Source of the DNA: Paraburkholderia sp.
GTDB taxonomy: Bacteria; Pseudomonadota; Gammaproteobacteria; Burkholderiales; Burkholderiaceae
Reading direction: 5' to 3'
DNA length: 64,000 nucleotides
Assembly (NCBI RefSeq): GCF_028283785.1
Contig: NZ_JAPWKB010000005.1
Coordinates: forward strand, 434,001 to 498,000
Below the pieces are notes generated by a model. That model ran no database searches and was not told the origin of the DNA. It saw only the letters and a list, made by a program, of their open reading frames with translations. Made by a program: the position numbers and the translations under genes. This document shows, in pieces, positions 56,291-64,000 of this stretch. The stretch's first letter is position 1, and the number at the start of each line of letters is the position of its first letter.

Positions 56291-56456
56291 CTCGCTCCGA
56301 TGCCGCCAAGGCCTGTTCAATTCAGGAATTCAACTCCGCTATCTGCGGAAGACTGCATTGTTTTTCTTCGATTGAATCTGAATTATCGTTCATCGCTCTA
56401 CCGGGAGTGCATATCTACGTCGCGCTGCACGCACCGGCTTTCTTTGGAGAGCGAAG

Positions 56457-58028
56457 ATGGACAAGACCTTTCCCCCCGTTTCATCGAGGCGGCAAGTCGC
56501 ACTCCTCGCGGCCGTTTGTCTGGCTGCGCTTGCGTTACCGCTCAGCTTTTCCGGCGGTGCGGTAGCAACGCCCGCGATCGGGCGGGATCTTGCGGGTGGC
56601 CCAATCGCCCTGAACTGGATCACGAACGTATTCATGCTCACCTTTGGCAGTCTGTTGATGGCGGCAGGGGCGCTGGCCGACCGGTTCGGACGCAAACGGT
56701 TGTTTGCGTTCGGCGTGAGTGGATTTACGTTGGTCTCGCTGGTACTCGGCTTCGCGCCGTCGATCTTTGTCGTCAATGTACTGCGCGCGGTGCAGGGCGT
56801 TACGGCGGCGGCGACGCTCGCGGGCGGGACAGCGGCCCTCGCGCAGGAGTTCGATGGCCCCAGGCGCACCCAGGCATTCAGTCTGCTCGGCACCACGTTC
56901 GGGGTCGGGCTCGCGTTCGGACCTGTGCTTGCCGGCGTCCTGATCGAGCGATTCGGATGGCGCGCGATCTTCGTGACTAGTGCCGCGGCTGGCGCAATCT
57001 CGCTGCTGTTAGGCGCGTCGCAGATGCGCGAGTCGCGTGACCCGAACGCGCAGGGCCTCGATTGGGCGGGAACGGCAACGTTCACAGGCGCGTTGTCATG
57101 CTTCACCTTTGGCGTCATCCAGGCCCCCGAAAGCGGTTGGTCGAGCCCGCTTGTCGTCGCATCCCTTGTGGGCGCTGCACTGCTGGCCGCCCTGTTCGTG
57201 GTGGTCGAAATGCGAGTCGCGCGGCCGATGCTCGATTTGTCCCTGTTCCGCTATCCGCGTTTCGTTGGCGTGCAGGTGCTACCGATTGCGACCTGCTACT
57301 GCTACATCGTGCTGCTCGTCGTGCTGCCACTGCGTTTCATCGGTGCCGACGGCTACAGCGAGATCGACGCCGGCTTGCTGATGCTCGCGCTGTCTGCTCC
57401 CATGCTCGTTGTGCCGCTTGTCGCCGCGCTGCTAACGCGCTGGATGTCTGCTGGCGTCATCTCGGGCATCGGCTTGTTGATCGCCGCGGTCGGCCTGTAT
57501 TGGCTGAGCGTTGCATTACGCGACGGCGCGAGCCCGACCGCGATCGCGCCATTGCTCACGATTGGCATTGGCGCCGGGATGCCCTGGGGATTGATGGACG
57601 GACTGTCAGTGAGCGTCGTGCCGAAGGAGCGCGCCGGGATGGCGACGGGCATATTCAGCACCACCCGCGTCGCGGGAGAATGCATTGCACTCGCCATGGT
57701 GAACGCAATTCTGGCGGCGCTCACGCGGGCACGCGTGTTGTCGGCCATGAAGCCAGAGGCGATGTCCGCCACAGTATCCGAAGCTGCCGCGCGACTCGCT
57801 GCGGGCGATATCGAGCGAGCATCGGTGTTGCTCCCCGCCTTGTCGCGAGTCACGCTGCAGCACATTTATTCCGACGCGTTCGGTCATCTGCTTGGAGGGT
57901 TGACTGTCGTCACGCTGCTCTGTGCGATTGCGGTATTAGCGTTTCTGAGCCGCGTTCGCACGGACGACGAACCGTCGGCGGACCGCGTGCGGTCGCGTGT
58001 GCCGGCGTGCGAGCGGGAACACGCTTGA
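56457..58028 (+). CDS. MFS drug efflux transporter, DHA2 (EmrB/QacA) type
   Basis: 523 residues with about 14 predicted membrane helices. Motif A is ALADRFGRKRLFAFGV, and ATPAIGRDLAGGPIALNWIT plus LGTTFGVGLAFGPVLAGVLI (motif C region) identify the DHA2 drug:H+ antiporter family. No emrA-like periplasmic adaptor gene is nearby. Preceded by GGAGAGCGAAG. The divergent LysR gene suggests induction by an exported or toxic compound. Confidence 0.93.
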   Translation: MDKTFPPVSSRRQVALLAAVCLAALALPLSFSGGAVATPAIGRDLAGGPIALNWITNVFMLTFGSLLMAAGALADRFGRKRLFAFGVSGFTLVSLVLGFAPSIFVVNVLRAVQGVTAAATLAGGTAALAQEFDGPRRTQAFSLLGTTFGVGLAFGPVLAGVLIERFGWRAIFVTSAAAGAISLLLGASQMRESRDPNAQGLDWAGTATFTGALSCFTFGVIQAPESGWSSPLVVASLVGAALLAALFVVVEMRVARPMLDLSLFRYPRFVGVQVLPIATCYCYIVLLVVLPLRFIGADGYSEIDAGLLMLALSAPMLVVPLVAALLTRWMSAGVISGIGLLIAAVGLYWLSVALRDGASPTAIAPLLTIGIGAGMPWGLMDGLSVSVVPKERAGMATGIFSTTRVAGECIALAMVNAILAALTRARVLSAMKPEAMSATVSEAAARLAAGDIERASVLLPALSRVTLQHIYSDAFGHLLGGLTVVTLLCAIAVLAFLSRVRTDDEPSADRVRSRVPACEREHA

Positions 58029-58999
58029 CTTATTTGACGTAGAGACCCAACGGTGAATGGTTGCCCGACGCTTAAACTCGTCGATTTCTTTGAGGGGGAT
58101 GCGATAGGGGGCAAGACAAATTCTAGCGGTAGCGCAGCGGACCAAAGACCGGAACGCAGGCGATTCTGGACACGTTTCGGAAAATCGCGCGCACTCAAAT
58201 GACGGCGCCGCGCCCACAGATTTCATTGCCCTGCGTTGGAGAAGTCGTCCCGAGTCTGGCAATCATACGGAAGTCTCGCGTAACGTAAGCCGTCGGCATT
58301 TGACGCACGGGGTCATCTGCCATACCGCAAGCCGGATCGCTAGCACGACGATTCCGATGAGGGCGACTGGAGCCCACTGCGGATCAAATGCACTTGGACT
58401 ACTTGTATCCAGTGGCGTACCGCGAAGGTGTTTTTTCGACTATCCAGTAGCTTTTTCTGGACGTCAAAGCCTGGCGCAGAGGATAGCGCCAAGCCCGAGT
58501 GCGAACTGAAGCCAAAGCCAGCGGCCGCTCATAAATGGCCCATCGACCGTGCCACGGGTTTGAGCTAGTCCGGTTTGTGGAGCGTGATAGACGAGTCAGC
58601 CCGCGCGCGACGAAATACGATACCAATCTTGTAGAACGCCGAGAAGTGAGCGAGACCAGGCCTGGCGACTTGTCGTTCGCCTGCGATCACGTATTTGGCC
58701 CGATAGGGCTATTCGAATTGCTGCTTAACGTCGTCGCACCGAGCGATGTTCTGTCGAGATACATCCAACGCGTCTCCGATTGTTTTCAAGCGTTCAATGA
58801 GCGCCACTGGTCACGAGCGTCAGTGAGTCGAAAAAGCTTGCGACGCCGAGGTAAACACGAAAACGTTTGCAACGGGGCTTTCGGCCTGGTTGCGTCATAC
58901 ATGTTTCATTAGAGGGATTTCTTTAATTAATGACTTTAACGAAAACGACATAAACACGCATTAGCGTGCTGGTTTTCCTGTTTAACGGGCAGTCTAGTC
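58029..58999. other. Non-coding or decayed stretch before siaA
   Basis: No intact gene. On the minus strand around 58300-58540 short pieces (MSGRWLWLQFALGLGAILCA; then APVALIGIVVLAIRLAVWQM in another frame) look like a broken small membrane protein. A short CACGC/GCGTG stem lies at 58955-58968 in AT-rich DNA that may be the sia promoter or leader. Confidence 0.4.
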
Positions 59000-60235
59000 A
59001 TGCATCCCGCGCTCGCGCAGTTTCGTCGCCCCGGTGTCCCTGGAAGCCCACGTTGCGCCGGAGATTTGTGTCAGGACGTTCCGACCATCGACGCGGCCGA
59101 TTCGAACGCTGCGGCTATGGAAATCTTTTATGCGCGTCGTGACATGGTGAGTCTCGCCGTGGTGGAAGGCGAGCGGCCCATCGGACTAATTAATCGCGAC
59201 ATTTTCCTGTCGGAAATGAGCAAGCCGTTTCACCGCGAGTTGTACAACAAGAAAAGCTGCATCGCATTCATGGACAAGGAGCCGCTGATCGTCGAAGCAC
59301 ACATGAGCATTGAGGCGCTTACGTTCAAGACGGTCGAGGCAGGTGAAAAGGCGTTGTCGGATGGCTTCATCGTGACGCGCTCAGGGAGCTTCGTTGGACT
59401 TGCGAGCGGGTTGCAACTGTTGGGCGCCGTCGCGGAAATGCAGGCGGAGAAAAACCGGCAGATTATGCAGAGCATCGAATATGCGAGTGTGATCCAGCAG
59501 GCGATGCTGCGTGCTTCGCGCGATACGCTATCCACGACGTTACCGGATGCCGAACTGATCTGGGAACCGCGCGATGTCGTGGGCGGCGACTTCTATCACT
59601 TCGCGTCGTTCCACGATGGATGGTTCGGCGCGACCGCCGACTGTACCGGCCACGGCGTGCCGGGCGCCTTCATGACGCTGCTTGCATCGGCCTCTCTCTC
59701 GCAGGCACTCGAGCGGATCGGACCGCGCGATCCCGCCGCGCTCCTTGCCGCCGTCAATCGCAACGTCAAGGGCTTGCTGGGGCAGGTGCACGGCGAAGAG
59801 GGCGAGTCGCCGCAATCCGACGACGGCCTCGATGCCGCCTTCTTCTGGTTCGACTCTGCGCAGCGTCAACTCCATTTCTCCGGTGCACGGATCGCGCTGC
59901 ACGTACTGCGTCCCGAGGCAAGTCACTTCGAAAGCATTGCAGGCGATCGCGTGGGCGTCGGCTACGTCGACAGCCTCGCCGATTACACCTGGGCGTTGAA
60001 TACCGTCGCGCTGCCTGTAGGCAGCTTGCTATTCGTCTCGACGGACGGACTGATCGACCAGATTGGCGGTCCGCGAAAGATTGCTTTTGGGAAGCGACGC
60101 GCACTCGATCTTATCGTCGAGCACCGTGCACAACCGCTCGCCGCGATATCGGCAAATCTGCAACGCGCGCTGGCGGATTGGCAGGGCGCGCAGTCGCGTC
60201 GCGATGACGTCACCCTCTTTTTTGCACGCGTATAA
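59000..60235 (+). CDS. siaA: SiaA-like PP2C/SpoIIE phosphatase with CBS-like N-terminus
   Basis: 411 residues. Residues about 30-145 look like a CBS pair (MVSLAVVEGERPIGLINRDI and SDGFIVTRSGSFVGLASGLQ), then a helical linker. A PP2C/SpoIIE domain from about 185 shows DVVGGDFYHF (Asp192, Asp197), DCTGHGVPGAFM, LFVSTDGLIDQ and RRDDVTLFFA. The known SiaA of Pseudomonas aeruginosa instead has a membrane HAMP sensor. The phosphatase dephosphorylates the SiaC-type protein. It is followed nine bases later by siaB, and siaC and siaD complete the operon. The input here is likely cytosolic, for example a nucleotide bound by the CBS region (inference). Confidence 0.92.
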   Translation: MHPALAQFRRPGVPGSPRCAGDLCQDVPTIDAADSNAAAMEIFYARRDMVSLAVVEGERPIGLINRDIFLSEMSKPFHRELYNKKSCIAFMDKEPLIVEAHMSIEALTFKTVEAGEKALSDGFIVTRSGSFVGLASGLQLLGAVAEMQAEKNRQIMQSIEYASVIQQAMLRASRDTLSTTLPDAELIWEPRDVVGGDFYHFASFHDGWFGATADCTGHGVPGAFMTLLASASLSQALERIGPRDPAALLAAVNRNVKGLLGQVHGEEGESPQSDDGLDAAFFWFDSAQRQLHFSGARIALHVLRPEASHFESIAGDRVGVGYVDSLADYTWALNTVALPVGSLLFVSTDGLIDQIGGPRKIAFGKRRALDLIVEHRAQPLAAISANLQRALADWQGAQSRRDDVTLFFARV

Positions 60236-60243
60236 GGTAGTCA

Positions 60244-60813
60244 ATGAACATGTTTGAACTTTCCGATCAGGACGGCGCATTCTTCGAACTTGCTCGACGG
60301 CGAAACCTGATTTTCTATCACAAGGGTTATTTCTCCCACAGCATTGTCGCGGCGATGAGCGAAGTCGTGAAGCTTCAACTTGAAGTGGCCGGAATCAGCG
60401 CGCCGACCCGCCGCAAATTGTTCTCGTCCTTTATCGAAATCTCGCAGAATATCGTCCACTATTCTTCCGACGCGCTCGTCGAAGGATGGGACAAGGGCGG
60501 CGCGATCCGTGAGGGCGCGGTGTGCATCACCACTGAGAACGAGCGTCATCTGATGTTGTGCGTGAATCCCGTGGCGACGACCGCGGTCGACGGACTGCGT
60601 GAGAGGCTGGAGCCGTTGCGCAGCATGTCGCTGGAAGAGATCAAGCAGGCGTACAAGCACTCGCTGCGTGCCGAGACGCCAGAAGAAAGCAAAGGTGCGG
60701 GACTCGGGTTTCTGACGATGGCTCGCGATGCGAGCGCGCCGCTCGAATTTGCGTTTCATCCGCGTGTCGATGCGCCGGAGACCACGCTGTTTTGCCTCAA
60801 AACCATAATCTGA
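60244..60813 (+). CDS. siaB: SiaB-family protein kinase
   Basis: 189 residues of the SiaB/DUF6272 family: IFYHKGYFSHSIVAAMSEVV, KLFSSFIEISQNIVHYSSDA (the GHKL-type N-box with Glu and Asn), and GAGLGFLTMARDASAPLEFA (the G box). This ATP-binding fold phosphorylates the SiaC protein encoded 18 bp downstream, opposing the phosphatase. AAGGTAGTCA precedes ATG 60244. Confidence 0.92.
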   Translation: MNMFELSDQDGAFFELARRRNLIFYHKGYFSHSIVAAMSEVVKLQLEVAGISAPTRRKLFSSFIEISQNIVHYSSDALVEGWDKGGAIREGAVCITTENERHLMLCVNPVATTAVDGLRERLEPLRSMSLEEIKQAYKHSLRAETPEESKGAGLGFLTMARDASAPLEFAFHPRVDAPETTLFCLKTII

Positions 60814-60831
60814 GAGGGACGAGTACGCGCC

Positions 60832-61218
60832 ATGGATAATTTTTATATTGCGGCCACGACGACCTCGCCGGAAGTCGATTTTCGATTCGATCAGAACGTA
60901 CTCACGCTTCGAGGCGAGTCTTATCCGGAGAATGCGGCAGCGTTCTATGCCCCGATCATCGAACAGCTTCGCGCTTACCTTGCTGCTTGTGACGATACGG
61001 CTATTGCCGTGGATGTCACGCTGACTTACTTCAACAGTTCAAGCACCAAGATGCTGTTTAGTGTGTTCGATGCATTGGACGAGGCGGCGTCGTCGGGAAA
61101 TCGCGTGCTGGTGAACTGGTATCGGGACGCCGAAGACGAAACCATTCTCGAATTTGGCGAGGAATTGCAGGCCGATTTTACGGCGATCCAGTTTTCCGAT
61201 TGTCCGGTTGCAACGTAA
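60832..61218 (+). CDS. siaC: SiaC-family regulatory phosphoprotein
   Basis: 128 residues of the DUF1987 family. DVTLTYFNSSSTKMLFSVFD contains the Ser/Thr cluster (69-72) that matches the phosphorylated Thr of P. aeruginosa SiaC. The STAS-like fold is expected. In the known system the unphosphorylated form binds and activates the diguanylate cyclase. The reading frame runs into the next gene start, so synthesis is probably coupled. Confidence 0.93.
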   Translation: MDNFYIAATTTSPEVDFRFDQNVLTLRGESYPENAAAFYAPIIEQLRAYLAACDDTAIAVDVTLTYFNSSSTKMLFSVFDALDEAASSGNRVLVNWYRDAEDETILEFGEELQADFTAIQFSDCPVAT

Positions 61219-61229
61219 GGACGGCCACA

Positions 61230-61955
61230 GTGGGTTTGAATTTCTCTATGAACGCGCCTTCGAACGACGCGCCGGATCTATTCCAGAACGAGAGCGACGC
61301 GCTGGAGAAGGCGCGCACGATCCACGCACAAATCGACGCAAATGAATGCCGGCTGGCGCTAGGTGAGTTGATCGGCCATTTTGAGCGGCTGATGCGCGAG
61401 ACGCGTCGGCTGATCGGACGCAGCGACCGTGCAGAGCGAGAGATGCAGGCGCTCACGCATCAGTTGCAATATCGTGCGACGCACGATGCGTTGACCGATG
61501 TACTGAACCGCAGCGCGGTGATCGAGCGTACGAGCAAGGCATTGCGCGCCGGTCAGGCGGTGATGATCCTCCTCGACATCGACGAGTTCAAGCGCGTCAA
61601 CGACGATTTCGGTCATCCAGTTGGCGATGCGGTAATCCTCGGTATTGTCGACTGCTTGCGACGTATCGTAGGCGAGCGAGGGGTGATCGGGCGTGTTGGT
61701 GGTGAGGAATTTACCGTGTTGTTACCGGGATACGAACTCGCCCGTGCGCTTCAGCTAGCGGATGAAATGCGAATCGCGATTGCGAGCCTCGTTTTCGCGG
61801 CACCGGTTGACCGTCGCATCACAGCCAGCTTTGGTGTTAGTTTCAATCCGGCCGGCACCGATTTCGACACCGCTTACGGAGTGGCGGACTCAGCGTTGTA
61901 TAAGGCGAAACGGGGCGGCCGCGATCGTGTGGAATTCGCCGATCCGAGCATGTAG
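61230..61955 (+). CDS. siaD: SiaD-like GGDEF diguanylate cyclase
   Basis: About 241 residues. I chose GTG 61230, nine bases after AAGGA; ATG 61248 is possible. Residues 20-80 form a charged helical (coiled-coil) region, which in SiaD contacts SiaC. The GGDEF domain follows with RATHDALTDVLNR, LDIDEFKRVNDDFGHPVGDA and the active-site GGEEF (157-161). No RxxD inhibitory site stands five residues before GGEEF, so product feedback is probably absent. The protein makes cyclic di-GMP and would link the phosphatase/kinase switch to surface attachment or aggregation. Confidence 0.94.
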   Translation: MGLNFSMNAPSNDAPDLFQNESDALEKARTIHAQIDANECRLALGELIGHFERLMRETRRLIGRSDRAEREMQALTHQLQYRATHDALTDVLNRSAVIERTSKALRAGQAVMILLDIDEFKRVNDDFGHPVGDAVILGIVDCLRRIVGERGVIGRVGGEEFTVLLPGYELARALQLADEMRIAIASLVFAAPVDRRITASFGVSFNPAGTDFDTAYGVADSALYKAKRGGRDRVEFADPSM

Positions 61956-62029
61956 GCGTTCGAAGCCTTCGAGCACGTTGAGAGCGACTAGCTCTGCAGC
62001 ACGCCTGTCGTCGGGCGATTCTCGCGACG
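61956..62029. other. Short gap, no gene seen
   Basis: A 74-bp spacer between the cyclase stop and the IS66 remnant. No terminator-like stem was evident. Confidence 0.4.
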
Positions 62030-62345
62030 ACATGGATGCCGGCGCTACTGAGGACGCGTTTGTGCTCCCCGACACGGGTCTGCCGGATCCGCCGGCACCC
62101 AAGGGAAGCAAGCCGGGACGTAAGCCGGGAGCGCTTAGGTATGTCCGTGCTGCGCGCACGCACTGCACCGCATGGGCGAAGATGTCAGCGAACAGTTGCA
62201 TATCGAAGTAAAGGCCTCCGTGCTTCAGCACGTGCGCTTCAACTATGCATGCCGCCACTGCGAGCGCCACGCGGAGCGCACGCCGGTAATCACTGCACCG
62301 ATGCCCACCCAGCCGTTGCCGGACCGCAATGCGCTGCCCGAATAA
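62030..62345 (+). pseudogene. IS66-family transposase (TnpC) fragment
   Basis: In one frame PPAPKGSKPGRKPGALRY appears, the linker typical of IS66 TnpC; in the next frame CPCCAHALHRMGEDVSEQLH and VRFNYACRHCERHAERTPVI follow, ending at TAA 62343-62345. These match the TnpC zinc-finger region (CPxCGxxLxxxGEDVSEQL...RxKYACRxCE). A one-base shift and both ends missing make it a non-functional remnant. No DDE domain is present. Confidence 0.75.
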
Positions 62346-62597
62346 CGAATCCATGAGCAGATGTTTTAACGTGCTCTTTCGTTGTCTCGGCGCGCGTTCG
62401 TCCGTCATCTACCCCCGTCCCCAGACCGTTTATCACTAGACCAAAGCTTGCCGACAATCATCAATGACGTTTGCGAGCAGCCTTGTTTCGTAATTGACGT
62501 CGTCGGCCGCAAGCAATTCCACAACCGCTTCTTTCGCCCAACCTGCGTAAGCGCCCGGTCATCCCGTCTTGAGTTGCATTGAAGGTCTTGGGAGCAT

Positions 62598-62623
62598 CGT
62601 GTCCACTTAAATAGGTGGACACG
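62598..62623. repeat. Perfect 9-bp inverted repeat
   Basis: CGTGTCCAC and GTGGACACG flank TTAAATAG. It abuts the start of the tnpA-like fragment and could be an insertion-sequence terminal repeat or an operator. Confidence 0.5.
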
Positions 62624-62745
62624 TGAACACTAGCGAAGACAGCGAACCGAAGCAACGCGCACTCACGCAGGAGCAGCTCGCAGGTCTGGTGGTGGGTCTG
62701 CCGTGGCAGCGCATCGGCCCGAACGGTGTGATCCGCGTCGTATGA
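62623..62745 (+). pseudogene. IS66-associated orfA-like C-terminal fragment
   Basis: Forty codons from GTG 62623 read ALTQEQLAGLVVGLPWQRIG then PNGVIRVV and a stop. A GLPWQRxGxxGVI tail is found at the end of IS66-type OrfA proteins as I recall them. No upstream DNA-binding part remains. The orfC-like piece 37 bp downstream supports an IS66 origin. Confidence 0.45.
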
Positions 62746-62781
62746 CGACGGCAAGGGCGCAAACAGTTACGCGCGCTCGCC

Positions 62782-62960
62782 GTGCAACTGATGGCCCAGG
62801 TCGAGGACAGGGACCGCGAGATCCGGGAGAAGACACGTGAGGTCGACGAGAGGCAACGGGAGCTGCATTACCGGCAGACCCGTATCGACCAGTTGACCCA
62901 CGAGATCTCGATCCTCAGACGCCAGCAGTTCGGCCGGCGCAGCGAACCGGTTTCGGGGCG
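62782..62960 (+). pseudogene. IS66-family TnpC N-terminal fragment
   Basis: [20 protein letters not shown] and then [20 protein letters not shown] are the coiled leader and the LRRQxFGRRSE motif that opens IS66 TnpC. The sequence departs from the family after SEPVSG (about 62960), although the frame stays open to 63045. It belongs to a second partial IS66 copy, separate from that at 62030-62345. Confidence 0.7.
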
Positions 62961-63075
62961 TTTTCGTCGGGCGCACGCGCCGCGCGCACGGGTCGCAATC
63001 CGCAGACCGGCGCGGAGATCCAGATCGCTGCAGCGAAGACAGTGAAGTTCACGACGTCCCCGGCGCGCTGCGCGC

Positions 63076-63270
63076 GTGTTGCATCGGCTCATCCTCACGG
63101 CGACCCGCACGAATGAGGTGCGTTTTGCGCGGGCGGGGGAGTTTGACCTCTCCGCCCGCACATGGTCAATTCCTGGAGATCGCACCAAGAGCGGGCGGCC
63201 GCTTCGTGAGGAGATTGTGCGGGACGTCAACGGTCGTCGCAAGCACGCCGCTACCCATAAACCGCTTTAA
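63076..63270 (+). pseudogene. P4-type phage integrase fragment
   Basis: [20 protein letters not shown], then FDLSARTWSIPGDRTKSGRP and LREEIV match the tyrosine recombinase core around the first catalytic Arg (LLILTGVRTSEVRxAxWxEFDLxxxxWxIPxxRMKxxRxHxVPL). The His-x-x-Arg and Tyr parts are missing. It lies about 60 bp from selC, where P4-type integrases commonly insert islands. Confidence 0.75.
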
Positions 63271-63327
63271 AATCATCGATCTACAGGGCACCGATGGAAG
63301 AAGTTGGAACGACCCGGAAAGCCCTTG

Positions 63328-63423
63328 TGGCGGAAGGCAGCCGGAGTCGAACCGACCAAGGAGTGTCTGACACCCCTTACTGGGTTTGAAGCCCAGCCGC
63401 ACCACCAGATACGAATGCCTTCC
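63328..63423 (-). tRNA. selC: tRNA-Sec (selenocysteine, UCA anticodon)
   Basis: The minus strand gives a 96-nt tRNA. Acceptor GGAAGGC starts at 63423 and pairs with the 3' GCCTTCC, followed by G73 and an encoded CCA. The anticodon loop CTTCAAA (TCA anticodon at 63387-63389) is closed by a GCTGGG/CCCAGT stem, and a very long variable arm is present (GGGTGTC/GACACTC). The T loop is GGTTCGACTCC. The long variable arm, extended acceptor and UCA anticodon are diagnostic of selenocysteine tRNA. It sits 42 bp after the selB stop and probably shares its transcript. Confidence 0.95.
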
Positions 63424-63465
63424 TTCGATGCATGGACAACGGGCACTACCTTGACGCGCGCTCGC

Positions 63466-64000
63466 TTAAAGCAGATCGGCGAGACGGCTATCGGGACGCA
63501 GCATATGCAGATCACGTTGAAATCGAGTATACCCAACGCGATCGAAGAACTCCAGAATCTGGATCGCGCGCTTGCGTCCCAATCCGGTTGCATCGCGGAA
63601 CGTCGATGCGCCCAACGCGCCGCCGTGCGATCCCGCAAGCGCAGCAACCATCGAAGCCAGTTCGTGTACCACGTCGCGGTGGTAAAACAGATCGCGCACC
63701 ACCTGATAAACAGCACCCTGCCGCGCGAGTTTGCGCATCAGTACACGCACGTTCTCTTCGGGTGCGCTCGTCGTTTTCGCGAGATCGCGGACCCACGGTG
63801 GATCGAAACGTCCGGCCGCACTCAACGGCAATACTGCCTTCGCAAGCGCTTCTTCCGTCGCGTCGAGCGCCACTGCGTGAGTGGGCAAATGCAGCCACGG
63901 ACCGCTTCGTACGACGACACCATCGGCGACCAGCGTATCGATCAACGCTCGCCACAACGCGTCCGGCACCAGCGGCACGGCAATCCGGCGCAACCGCGCG
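63466..64000 (-). CDS. selB: Selenocysteine-specific elongation factor SelB, C-terminal part
   Basis: The frame is open from the window edge to a stop at 63466 and covers about 178 residues. They form the winged-helix tail of SelB that reads the SECIS hairpin: ALWRALIDTLVADGVVVRSG, VRDLAKTTSAPEENVRVLMR, DLFYHRDVVHELASMVAALA and GLGRKRAIQILEFFDRVGYT. The GTPase domain lies beyond base 64000. Together with selC it delivers Sec-tRNA to UGA codons, for example in formate dehydrogenase. Confidence 0.95.
   Translation of the reverse strand, partial: ARLRRIAVPLVPDALWRALIDTLVADGVVVRSGPWLHLPTHAVALDATEEALAKAVLPLSAAGRFDPPWVRDLAKTTSAPEENVRVLMRKLARQGAVYQVVRDLFYHRDVVHELASMVAALAGSHGGALGASTFRDATGLGRKRAIQILEFFDRVGYTRFQRDLHMLRPDSRLADLL

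Noticed and set aside
58535..58912. 125-codon plus-strand frame before siaA
   Set aside because: No domain, poor ribosome site, and the opposite strand shows hints of a broken membrane protein, so coding here is unlikely.

Overview
The window looks like part of a large replicon of a betaproteobacterium of the Burkholderiaceae (Paraburkholderia, Caballeronia or Burkholderia type). It has high GC and Burkholderia-style trimeric porins. It is dense in LysR regulators, CaiB-type CoA-transferases and aromatic catabolism genes, and it has a selB-selC locus at the right edge. The genus is an inference from gene content; no rRNA is present.

Layout: (1) 1-11.3 kb holds a truncated AraC regulator, a TetR regulator, etfBA, an MmgE/PrpD protein and, on the minus strand, two MFS carriers, a wrecked porin gene, a MaoC-like protein, a CoA-transferase and a ketopantoate-reductase-like enzyme. 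This resembles a small organic-acid/CoA-thioester catabolic locus. (2) 11.7-12.9 kb has a short-chain dehydrogenase remnant and a LysR gene. (3) 12.9-30.3 kb is one long minus-strand catabolic cluster of 16 genes. In transcription order these are an aromatic FAD monooxygenase, a fumarylacetoacetase-fold hydrolase, a gentisate-dioxygenase-like cupin, acyl-CoA dehydrogenase, aldehyde dehydrogenase, crotonase, CoA-transferase, ferredoxin reductase, [2Fe-2S] ferredoxin, TesB thioesterase, acyl-CoA synthetase, short-chain dehydrogenase, P450, P450-type ferredoxin, a second ferredoxin reductase and a second CoA-transferase. A divergent MFS transporter follows. The logic is P450 attack and side-chain CoA/beta-oxidation chemistry feeding a gentisate-type ring-cleavage route; the substrate is unknown. 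The etfBA pair could take electrons from the acyl-CoA dehydrogenase. (4) 32.3-34.4 kb is decayed DNA with integrase and MarR remnants, followed by an intact porin gene.

(5) 35.7-51.2 kb is a nearly complete 3-hydroxyanthranilate meta-cleavage system. It has a LysR regulator, 2-aminomuconate semialdehyde dehydrogenase, 2-aminomuconate deaminase, 3-hydroxyanthranilate dioxygenase, ACMS decarboxylase, a five-gene HAAT-type ABC importer and an arylformamidase-like hydrolase on the plus strand. The convergent minus-strand operon (tautomerase, hydratase, decarboxylase, acylating acetaldehyde dehydrogenase, aldolase) completes the path to pyruvate and acetyl-CoA, with a divergent LysR gene. The steps that make 3-hydroxyanthranilate are not in the window.

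(6) 51.2-55.4 kb is a graveyard of gene fragments (a nucleotidyltransferase-like remnant, a CHAP-type hydrolase with frameshifts, an IS21 istB end, a 23-bp repeat array) around one intact PepSY membrane protein. (7) 55.4-58.0 kb is a LysR/MFS efflux pair. (8) 59.0-62.0 kb is a siaABCD-type operon (phosphatase, kinase, phosphoprotein, diguanylate cyclase) in which the phosphatase carries an N-terminal CBS-like region. (9) 62.0-64.0 kb holds IS66 and integrase fragments piled against selC (tRNA-Sec), then the 3' end of selB. selC is a common integration site, so this edge is probably the scar of past island insertions. No CRISPR array or rRNA was seen.
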